Part shown: positions 42,077-49,011 of the stretch, in pieces
Numbering within the stretch: the stretch's first letter is position 1
Layout of the letters: each line of letters opens with the position of its first letter
Source of the DNA: Novosphingobium sp. UBA6272
GTDB taxonomy: Bacteria; Pseudomonadota; Alphaproteobacteria; Sphingomonadales; Sphingomonadaceae
NCBI RefSeq assembly: GCF_002440635.1
Contig: NZ_DJUW01000012.1
Coordinates: forward strand, 1 to 63,859
Reading direction: 5' to 3'
Length of the DNA: 63,859 nt
The notes under the pieces: generated by a model
What the model saw: the letters and a program-made list of their open reading frames with translations, nothing else
The model's database searches: none
What the model was told of the DNA's origin: nothing
Translations under genes and position numbers: made by a program

Positions 42077-42451
42077 ATGATCCGCATTCTCCTCGCTGAA
42101 GATGAAGAAGCCATGCGCACTTACCTGGCGCGGGCACTGCAGAACGCGGGCTACGATGTGGTCGCGGTCGATCGCGGCACCGCCGCTCTGCCGCTGCTTG
42201 TGCAGGAAGAGTTTGACCTACTGCTGTCCGACATCGTCATGCCGGAAATGGACGGGATCGAGCTGGCCCAGCGCTGCGCCGAAGTCAGTCCCAAGACCAA
42301 GGTGATGTTCATCACCGGATTCGCCGCGGTCACGCTCAAGGCCAGCCGCGAGGCTCCGCAGGCCAAGGTCCTGTCAAAACCGTTCCATCTCAAGGACTTG
42401 GTTCTTGAAGTCGAACGAATTTTCGGACAGCAGGCCCAAGCTTCGATCTAA
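42077..42451 (+). CDS. cpdR: single-domain response regulator CpdR
   Basis: A 124-residue receiver with no output domain. The phospho-acceptor is D52 in LLSDIVMPEMDGIEL, the acidic pocket is E8-D9-E10 (LLAEDEEAM), and the switch lysine is in VLSKPFHLKDL. CpdR receives phosphate from CckA through ChpT and, when unphosphorylated, recruits ClpXP to degrade CtrA and other substrates. cckA itself lies at 60.3 kb in this window. AAGG precedes the start. Confidence 0.93.
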   Translation: MIRILLAEDEEAMRTYLARALQNAGYDVVAVDRGTAALPLLVQEEFDLLLSDIVMPEMDGIELAQRCAEVSPKTKVMFITGFAAVTLKASREAPQAKVLSKPFHLKDLVLEVERIFGQQAQASI

Positions 42452-42530
42452 CGGCTTGCCAAGGCTGGGGAGCCTCGCTAATGGCGCTCCCCTGCCCGGG
42501 GCGACGGCCTCGGGCAGACCTGAATGGTGC

Positions 42531-42605
42531 GGGCGTATAGCTCAGTGGTAGAGCACTATGTTGACATCGTAGGGGTCGCAAGTTCAATCCTTGCTACGCC
42601 CACCA
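42531..42605 (+). tRNA. tRNA-Val (GAC)
   Basis: A complete cloverleaf: acceptor GGGCGTA / TACGCCC, D-arm GCTC-AGTGGTA-GAGC, anticodon stem CTATG / CGTAG with loop TTGACAT (anticodon GAC), T-arm CTTGC-side pairing GCAAG with loop TTCAATC. Discriminator A and an encoded CCA (42603-42605) follow. It is downstream of cpdR, a conserved neighbour in this group. Confidence 0.96.
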
Positions 42606-42611
42606 TTCACT

Positions 42612-42641
42612 AAAAAGGCCCCGGTTTTCCGGGGCCTTTTT
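42612..42641. terminator. terminator of tRNA-Val (bidirectional)
   Basis: A stem AAAAAGGCCCCGG / CCGGGGCCTTTTT with a four-T loop, starting seven bases after the tRNA CCA end. The flanking A and T runs also allow it to end the convergent enoyl-CoA hydratase transcript. Confidence 0.92.
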
Positions 42642-42700
42642 CGTTTCAATTGAGGTACTCGCCATTTTCACGAAGTGCAAATGGGGAGGACCTAGAAGCT

Positions 42701-43468
42701 TTACTTCCCTTGCCAGTTCGGCTTGCGCTTTTCGGCAAAGGCGGCGGCACCTTCGCGGGCGTCCTGGCTGGTGAAGACCGGGGCGATGTAGGCCGCCTGC
42801 TTCTGCCACATTTCCTCGTCGCTCCAGCTGTGCGAATCGCGGATGATTGCCTTCGAGGCGATCAGCGCGAGCGGGCCGTTGGCGGCGACTGCGCGGGCCA
42901 GTTCCTTGGCGGCGTCAAGCGACGGTCCCTCGACCACCCGGTTGACGAAACCAAGTTCATAAGCCCGCTGGGCGTCAATGAAGTCACCGGTCAGCGCCAG
43001 TTCCATCGCGATCCGCGGCGGAATCTGGCGGGGCAGCTTGATCAGCCCGCCAGCTGCGGCAGCAAGGCCGCGCTTGGCTTCGGGAATGCCGAACTTCGAG
43101 GCCGCGTTGGCAACGATCAGGTCGCAGCTCAGCGCCAGCTCCATGCCCCCGGCGAGGGCATAGCCGTCAACCGCAGCGATCACCGGCTTCGACGGGGTCC
43201 ATTCGGTAAGGCCACCAAATCCGCGGCCTTCGATGCTGGGACGTTCGCCCCGCAGGAAACCCTTGAGGTCCATGCCCGAGCAGAAGGTGCCTCCCGCTCC
43301 AGTCAGGATCGCGCAGCGCAGATCGGGGTCGGCTTCGAGCCGGTCCATCGCCGCCGAGATGCCTTCGGCCTGAGCCTTGTTCATCGCGTTCTTGGCTTCG
43401 GGCCGGTTCATCGTGACGATCAGGACACCGTCTTCGACCTGGGTGAGAACTTCAGCAGCTTCGCTCAT
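42701..43468 (-). CDS. enoyl-CoA hydratase/isomerase family protein
   Basis: A 255-residue crotonase-fold enzyme. NRPEAKNAMN (residues 22-31), the oxyanion-hole segments GGTFCSGMDLKGF and VDGYALAGGMELALSCDL, and FGIPEAKRGLAAAAGG are visible. In the crotonase fold these support hydration or isomerisation of acyl-CoA in beta-oxidation or degradation routes. GAGGAG is well placed before the ATG at 43468. A perfect 18-bp palindrome 24 bases upstream suggests repressor control. It is divergent from icd. Confidence 0.88.
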   Translation of the reverse strand: MSEAAEVLTQVEDGVLIVTMNRPEAKNAMNKAQAEGISAAMDRLEADPDLRCAILTGAGGTFCSGMDLKGFLRGERPSIEGRGFGGLTEWTPSKPVIAAVDGYALAGGMELALSCDLIVANAASKFGIPEAKRGLAAAAGGLIKLPRQIPPRIAMELALTGDFIDAQRAYELGFVNRVVEGPSLDAAKELARAVAANGPLALIASKAIIRDSHSWSDEEMWQKQAAYIAPVFTSQDAREGAAAFAEKRKPNWQGK

Positions 43469-43492
43469 CTTGGGGACTCCTCTCGACTGTCG

Positions 43493-43510
43493 TTTAATCG
43501 CACGATTAAA
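43493..43510. promoter_or_regulatory. 18-bp palindromic operator between ech and icd
   Basis: TTTAATCGCACGATTAAA is a perfect inverted repeat (8-bp arms, CA centre) located 24 bases before the enoyl-CoA hydratase start and 95 bases before icd. Size and symmetry fit a TetR- or MerR-type dimer site, such as fatty-acid or branched-chain catabolism repressors. The regulator is not in this window. Confidence 0.7.
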
Positions 43511-43605
43511 GCGACCTGCCAGCCGCGTCCAGCCCTTACTTGCGCGGGCCTGCGGCTCTGCTAAGGGGGTCGCAAATCCAACTCCCCTGGGAAAGCATTG
43601 AGGCA

Positions 43606-44829
43606 ATGGCGAAGATCAAGGTGAAGAACCCCGTCGTCGAAATGGACGGCGATGAGATGACCCGCATCATCTGGCAATGGATCCGCGAACGGCTGATCCT
43701 CCCTTACCTGGATATCGATCTCAAATACTACGACCTTTCGGTTGAAAAGCGCGACGAAACCAATGACCGGATCACCGTCGACGCCGCCAACGCGACCAAG
43801 GAATTCGGTGTTGCGGTCAAGTGCGCAACGATCACTCCGGACGAAGCCCGGGTTGAGGAATTCAAGCTCAAGAAAATGTGGAAGTCGCCCAACGGCACGA
43901 TCCGCAACATTCTGGGCGGCGTGGTGTTCCGCGAGCCGATCGTGATGCAAAACGTCCCCCGCCTGATCCCCGGCTGGACCGATCCAATCGTGGTCGGCCG
44001 CCACGCCTTTGGCGATCAGTACAAGGCGACCGACACCCTGATCCCCGGCCCCGGCACGTTGCGCTTGGTGTTCGACGGCGACGATGGCCAGACGATCGAC
44101 CTTGAGGTATTCAAGTTTCCCAGCGCCGGCGTCGCCATGGCGATGTACAACCTCGACGATTCGATCCGCGATTTCGCCCGCGCCAGCTTCAACTATGGCC
44201 TCGGCCTGGGCTGGCCGGTGTACCTCAGCACCAAGAACACCATTCTCAAGGCCTATGACGGCCGCTTCAAGGACCTGTTCCAGGAAGTGTTCGAAACCGA
44301 AGGCTTTGCCGAGAAGTTCAAGGCCGCCAATATCGTCTACGAACACCGCCTGATCGACGATATGGTCGCCTCGGCCCTCAAGTGGTCGGGCAAGTTCGTC
44401 TGGGCCTGCAAGAATTATGACGGCGACGTCCAGTCGGACCAGGTCGCGCAAGGGTTCGGCTCGCTCGGGCTGATGACCTCAGTGCTGATGACGCCGGACG
44501 GCAAGACGATCGAGGCCGAAGCCGCCCACGGCACGGTCACCCGTCACTACCGTATGCACCAGCAGGGCAAGGCGACCAGCACCAACCCGATCGCCTCCAT
44601 CTTCGCCTGGACCCGCGGGCTGATCTATCGCGGCCGGTTCGACGGCACCCCCGATGTGGTGCGCTTCGCCGAGACGCTGGAAAAGGTCTGCATCGACACC
44701 GTCGAAGGCGGCAAGATGACCAAGGACCTGGCGATCCTGATCGGACCGGAGCAGCCCTGGCTGACCACGGAAGGCTTCTTCGAGGCGATCGTCGAGAACC
44801 TCGAAACCGAGATGAAGAACTGGGCTTGA
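43606..44829 (+). CDS. icd: isocitrate dehydrogenase, NADP-dependent
   Basis: A 407-residue enzyme of the eukaryote-like (type II) homodimeric IDH group common in alphaproteobacteria. It oxidatively decarboxylates isocitrate to 2-oxoglutarate in the TCA cycle. VEMDGDEMTRIIW, the substrate loop MWKSPNGTIRNILGG, the metal site KWSGKFVWACKNYDGDVQSD and EAAHGTVTRHYR with the NADP-binding residues are all present. The start MAKIKVKNPVVEMDG is standard. A TTG-started gene overlaps its stop. Confidence 0.97.
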   Translation: MAKIKVKNPVVEMDGDEMTRIIWQWIRERLILPYLDIDLKYYDLSVEKRDETNDRITVDAANATKEFGVAVKCATITPDEARVEEFKLKKMWKSPNGTIRNILGGVVFREPIVMQNVPRLIPGWTDPIVVGRHAFGDQYKATDTLIPGPGTLRLVFDGDDGQTIDLEVFKFPSAGVAMAMYNLDDSIRDFARASFNYGLGLGWPVYLSTKNTILKAYDGRFKDLFQEVFETEGFAEKFKAANIVYEHRLIDDMVASALKWSGKFVWACKNYDGDVQSDQVAQGFGSLGLMTSVLMTPDGKTIEAEAAHGTVTRHYRMHQQGKATSTNPIASIFAWTRGLIYRGRFDGTPDVVRFAETLEKVCIDTVEGGKMTKDLAILIGPEQPWLTTEGFFEAIVENLETEMKNWA

Positions 44830-45482
44830 GCCCTAGCTGGCGACAAATCCTGATCGGGCTTGCGGCGCTCGTCGCCACAAGCCCGTTCGTCGCCCCCGAA
44901 GTACTCGCCTTCCCCTACCACGAAGACTTCGGGTCCGATCGCGTCTGGTCGGAGGTACCGATCCCGCGCGACGTGATGGCTTCGATCCTGCACGATGCCA
45001 ATGCCCGTGTCGCCCGCAGCCCCCTGGCGGCTCGCAACGAAGGCCGGCGCATTTTCCTGACCGATGGCGGTTGGCGCTGGCGCGTGCTGGCGCTCAACAA
45101 TCACGGCAGCTTCGCATTGACCCGTGCGGCCCGCGAAGACCTGATCTTCAATCGCAGCGATGTGCTGGCTGGTACGGTTGAGAATGGCAGCGAACTTGGC
45201 GGGTTCCGCACTATGGCTGGCGTGGTCGCGCACGAAAAGTGCCACGGGATGGAACGGCGGCATTTTGGTCTGACAGTTGTCGTGACCGCACCGACCTGGT
45301 TACTGGAAGGCTATTGCGATTACGTCGCCCAGGAATCGAGCCTCAGCGATGCCGATGTCGCCCGGCTCAAAGCCGAAGGGAAGAGTCATCCTGCCCTGGC
45401 CTATTACGAAGGACGCCGCCGGGTCGCAGCCATCCTCGCGGCGAATGGCGGCAATGTCGATGCGCTCTTTGCGGACTATTAA
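44826..45482 (+). CDS. secreted HExxH metallopeptidase-like protein
   Basis: A 218-residue exported protein with a signal peptide (about residues 1-28, ending VLA before FPYHED). The zinc-binding motif HEKCH is at residues 136-140, followed by GMERRHFG with a further His. WLLEGYCDYVAQESS about 20 residues on supplies a glutamate, as the third ligand does in gluzincin-type peptidases. It starts with TTG overlapping the icd stop (TTGA), so it is coupled to a TCA gene without obvious reason. The family is not named with certainty. Confidence 0.7.
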   Translation: MSPSWRQILIGLAALVATSPFVAPEVLAFPYHEDFGSDRVWSEVPIPRDVMASILHDANARVARSPLAARNEGRRIFLTDGGWRWRVLALNNHGSFALTRAAREDLIFNRSDVLAGTVENGSELGGFRTMAGVVAHEKCHGMERRHFGLTVVVTAPTWLLEGYCDYVAQESSLSDADVARLKAEGKSHPALAYYEGRRRVAAILAANGGNVDALFADY

Positions 45483-46696
45483 GGTGCCAAGGGTGACCGC
45501 ACTATTTCTCGTCTGAACCCAAGACCAATCATCCGGCCCGGAATCCGCCGCAGCAGCGGGAACCGGCCGAGCAGGCGAACCGGCCAGGGCGGGCGGTTGA
45601 AGCTGGAACCGGGGCTCAAAACCGCGCCGATGATCCGATCCTGCGCAACCTGCTGCGCGCGCTGGGTCAGCCGTGTTGGCAGCCCGCGCCGGGCCTCGAC
45701 CTTGCCCAGCATGTGATCGACATTCGCTGACCTACGCAGCGCCACCGCCAGCACATTCGCTGCCGCGACCGCATCTTGAATCGCCAGGTTGATCCCAATG
45801 CCACCCACCGGCGACATGGCGTGTGCGGCATCGCCGATAGCGAGCAGCCCGGGCCGGTGCCAGCAGTCAAGCCGGTCGATCTTGACCGTCAGTAGGTGCA
45901 TCTGGTCCATATCGGTCAACACAGTATCGAGCGGACCCAAGATCGGCGCGACAGCTTCGATCCGGGCCCGTAGGGCCGCAATCCCCCCGGCCTGCAACTG
46001 CGCGCCCATGCCCTTGCGAAAGACATAGCCGCACTGCCAGTAGTCTCCGCGATCGATCAGAACCAGCAGTGTTCCCGGAGCGACGATCCCGCGCAAGGCA
46101 TCGCCGCCATCCTCGGCTTTCGGCACCCGAAACCAGAACACATCGATCGCAGAGCCGATCTCGGTGACCGCCAGCCAGCCATCGCGCCTTACAATCGAGC
46201 CCCGCCCGTCGGCCGCAATCACCAGCTTTCGGGCCTTGATCGTGCGGCCATCGCCCAGTTCAACTCCGGTGATTCGCTGGCCATCATCGAGCAGCCGGGT
46301 CACGCCAGCGTTCAGCTCCAGACGGAACCGCGGAAAGGCCGTCGCCTCATCGCGCAGAAAATCGAGAAAATCCCACTGCGGCATAATCGCGATGAAGGGC
46401 GCGGCAACTTTCAGATGGCTCAGATCGCCGATCACGACTTCCTGTCCGGCAATCGTCCCGCGCGCTTCGTGAAGCCGGGTATGCGGGCGCTGCAGAAACC
46501 GTTCCAGCATTCCCAGCTGGTCGAGCACTTCCATGGTTGAAGGGTGGACCGTATCTCCGCGAAAATCGCGCAGGAAATCGCCGTGCTTTTCCAGCACCAG
46601 TGTCGAAATTCCGGCCCGCGCAAACAACAGACCGGCCAGCATCCCGGCTGGCCCGCCGCCGACAATGACAATATCCGCAGCGTCGATGTCGCTCAT
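45479..46696 (-). CDS. FAD-dependent monooxygenase (PHBH/UbiH-like)
   Basis: A 405-residue class A flavoprotein monooxygenase-like enzyme. The dinucleotide motif is VIVGGGPAGMLAGLLFARAG (about residues 8-27). DG-type ADGRGSIVRRDG is near residue 165, and the FAD ribityl-binding motif is GDAAHAMSPVGGIGIN. It likely hydroxylates an aromatic or quinoid substrate, or is a halogenase/geranylgeranyl reductase relative. The start at MSDIDAADIV is preferred. Divergent from the antiporter gene across 39 bases; convergent with the HExxH gene. Confidence 0.83.
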   Translation of the reverse strand: MSDIDAADIVIVGGGPAGMLAGLLFARAGISTLVLEKHGDFLRDFRGDTVHPSTMEVLDQLGMLERFLQRPHTRLHEARGTIAGQEVVIGDLSHLKVAAPFIAIMPQWDFLDFLRDEATAFPRFRLELNAGVTRLLDDGQRITGVELGDGRTIKARKLVIAADGRGSIVRRDGWLAVTEIGSAIDVFWFRVPKAEDGGDALRGIVAPGTLLVLIDRGDYWQCGYVFRKGMGAQLQAGGIAALRARIEAVAPILGPLDTVLTDMDQMHLLTVKIDRLDCWHRPGLLAIGDAAHAMSPVGGIGINLAIQDAVAAANVLAVALRRSANVDHMLGKVEARRGLPTRLTQRAQQVAQDRIIGAVLSPGSSFNRPPWPVRLLGRFPLLRRIPGRMIGLGFRREIVRSPLAP

Positions 46697-46735
46697 GGGA
46701 TGACAACTGCGCCCGATTTGGCCTAGCTGCAAGTC

Positions 46736-48517
46736 ATGGCCAGCCCTTCAGAATTCGTCCCCACCTCCTCGCTTGGCGATGCCATCGTGATCCTCGGCGC
46801 GGCCGGGATCGTCATTCCGTTGTTCGCGCGGTTCCGGATCACCCCGGTGGTCGGCTTTATTCTGGCTGGCATTCTGGTTGGCCCGTTCGGACTGGGCGGA
46901 TTGGCTGCGCAGCACCCGTGGCTGTCTTATGTCACGATCAGCGATCCCGGGGGGCTCGCGCCATTCGCCGAGTTCGGGATCATCCTGCTGCTGTTCTCGA
47001 TCGGGCTGGAGCTGTCATTCCAGCGGCTGTGGCAGATGCGCAAGACGATCTTCCGGGTCGGGCCGATGGAGCTGTTCGGCGGCGGCGCGCTGATTGCGCT
47101 GGTGCTGCTGTTCCTGGGCAATTCGCTGCCGACCGCGCTGGCGCTGGGGCTGGCGCTCGCGCTCTCGTCAACGGCGCTGGTGCTGCGGATCGCCGATACC
47201 GGCACCCCGGTTGGGCGGGCCGCATTGGGCACCCTGCTGTTCGAGGATATCGCGCTAGTGCCGATCATCTTCCTGCTCGGCGCGATGGGCCGGGGCGGAG
47301 AGAGCGCCGATTTCGGAGAGTTCATGCGCACGCTGGGGCTCGGTACCCTGGTAATCGTCGCCTTGCTGGGGATCGGGCGGTTCGCCCTGCCCCGACTGTT
47401 CGCCCAGGCCGCCCGGACAAAGAGCCCTGAGCTGTTTCTCGCCGCCAGCCTGCTGGTGGTGATCGTCGCGGCCTTGGTGACCGGCGCGGTCGGCCTGTCG
47501 CCGATCGTCGGGGCGCTGGTGGCCGGGCTGCTGATCGCCGAGACCGACTACCATACCGAGGTCGAGACGATCATCGAGCCGTTCAAGGGCCTGGCCCTGG
47601 GGATCTTCCTGCTGACCGTGGGGATGAGCCTGGACCTTGGCATGATGTGGGACCGGCTGTGGGAGATCCTGGTCGCCTTCACGCTGATCCTGCTGGCCAA
47701 GGCGCTGGTCACGGGTGCGATGCTGCGGCTGCACGGCTATCGCACCGCCACCGCGACCGAGGCGGGGATCCTGCTCGCCAGTCCATCGGAAACCACCCTG
47801 ATCGTACTGGCCAGCGCCGTCGCGGTGAACCTGATCAGCCGCGATGCTGCACAGTTCTGGCAGATCGTGACCGCACTGGGGCTGACCGTTACCCCGCTGC
47901 TCGCCGTTTTCGGGCGCTGGGCCGCGCGGCGGGTCGACCGGGCCGGTGCGCTCAGCACCCCGACCGGGCAGGACGAGTTGCAACGCACCCTGATCATCGG
48001 TGGCGGACGGGTCGGCAAGCTGGTGGCGGACATGCTGACCACGCACGACAAGCACTATCTGATCATCGACGCCAATGCCGATCAGGTCCGCGAAAACCGC
48101 GCCATCGGGCTGCGGACCGAATTCGGCGATGCCGCGCGCAACGATGCGCTTCACCGGTTTGGCGCAGAACAGGCCAATGCGGTGATCCTGACCATGGACG
48201 ATCCGGTCGCGGTCAAGCGGATGGTTCGCCAGCTGCGCAACGCCTTCCCCGCCCTGCCGATCATCGCCCGCGCCCGCGACGCCAGCCATGCAGCAGCGCT
48301 GTACCGGGCGGGCGCAAGCCACGCGGTTCCCGAAACGCTGGAAGCCTCACTGCAGCTGTCGGAGGCGGTTCTGGTCGATATCGGCGTGCCGATGGGTCCG
48401 GTAATTGCCAGCATCCACGAGAAGCGCGACGAGTTCCGCGCGCAGATCATGGAAGAAGGCGAGCTGGACGAGAAGCCCAAGCTGAAAAGCACTACCTTGC
48501 GCGAGCGAGGGGCTTAG
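46736..48517 (+). CDS. CPA2 cation:proton antiporter with TrkA-N domain (KefB/YbaL-like)
   Basis: A 593-residue antiporter. About 12-13 membrane spans run over residues 15-400, with FILAGILVGPFGLG, FAEFGIILLLFSIGLELS and ALSSTALVLRI blocks of the Na/H exchanger domain. A cytoplasmic Rossmann RCK/TrkA-N domain (TLIIGGGRVGKLVADML, about 414-430) follows. KefB/C and YbaL are K+ efflux/H+ antiporters gated through this domain. Its stop overlaps the stop of the convergent 165-residue gene. Confidence 0.9.
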   Translation: MASPSEFVPTSSLGDAIVILGAAGIVIPLFARFRITPVVGFILAGILVGPFGLGGLAAQHPWLSYVTISDPGGLAPFAEFGIILLLFSIGLELSFQRLWQMRKTIFRVGPMELFGGGALIALVLLFLGNSLPTALALGLALALSSTALVLRIADTGTPVGRAALGTLLFEDIALVPIIFLLGAMGRGGESADFGEFMRTLGLGTLVIVALLGIGRFALPRLFAQAARTKSPELFLAASLLVVIVAALVTGAVGLSPIVGALVAGLLIAETDYHTEVETIIEPFKGLALGIFLLTVGMSLDLGMMWDRLWEILVAFTLILLAKALVTGAMLRLHGYRTATATEAGILLASPSETTLIVLASAVAVNLISRDAAQFWQIVTALGLTVTPLLAVFGRWAARRVDRAGALSTPTGQDELQRTLIIGGGRVGKLVADMLTTHDKHYLIIDANADQVRENRAIGLRTEFGDAARNDALHRFGAEQANAVILTMDDPVAVKRMVRQLRNAFPALPIIARARDASHAAALYRAGASHAVPETLEASLQLSEAVLVDIGVPMGPVIASIHEKRDEFRAQIMEEGELDEKPKLKSTTLRERGA

Positions 48518-49011
48518 TCCACATCCTCGTCGGTCGCGAAAAATGAGCGCCCGGGATAGACCCAGAGGATGCCTTCAGCACCGGAATCATCGCAGTCCAA
48601 ATGGGCTTCGTAGATGCGCAATGAACCTGGAATTGCATCCCGTTCCCATCGTTTGATTAGCGCCAACGCGCATGCTTGGTTACGCGCGGCGACCTCGTAT
48701 CTTGCGAAGAAGCCCTTGTTTGCGAATGCACCGCTTGGCCCAGTCCTGCCCTCTACTAATACCCAGCCCCGCTTGATCGCCAGTCTGCCTCGAAGGGCGT
48801 TGAGATAGCCAACAGTTCTGATCGCTCCGCGATTGCTCCGGCGCAGAAGAATGGCCACATCGACCCAGCGCTCGGCGAGATCAGTCCATCCTGCGCGAGC
48901 AAAGGCAAAGCAGAGCCAGCCAAGCGCCCAGCCGATTGCCTCGGCGAGACGACCAAAAAACGTTGACTCGAAGACTCGATAGGTAACGTTGTCTTGGTCA
49001 GGCGCACTCAC
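48514..49011 (-). CDS. hypothetical protein translationally coupled to alaS
   Basis: A 165-residue protein whose GTG start overlaps the alaS stop (GTGA). It has a hydrophobic, Trp-rich amphipathic stretch (LAEAIGWALGWLCFAFARAGWTDLAERWVD, about residues 22-51) and a C-terminal beta-rich region (SLRIYEAHLDCDDSGAEGILWVYPG) with an acidic end. Base composition is lower in G+C than alaS or the antiporter gene. It is unrecognised. Translational coupling suggests expression with AlaRS but not necessarily a joint function. Confidence 0.62.
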   Translation of the reverse strand: MSAPDQDNVTYRVFESTFFGRLAEAIGWALGWLCFAFARAGWTDLAERWVDVAILLRRSNRGAIRTVGYLNALRGRLAIKRGWVLVEGRTGPSGAFANKGFFARYEVAARNQACALALIKRWERDAIPGSLRIYEAHLDCDDSGAEGILWVYPGRSFFATDEDVD

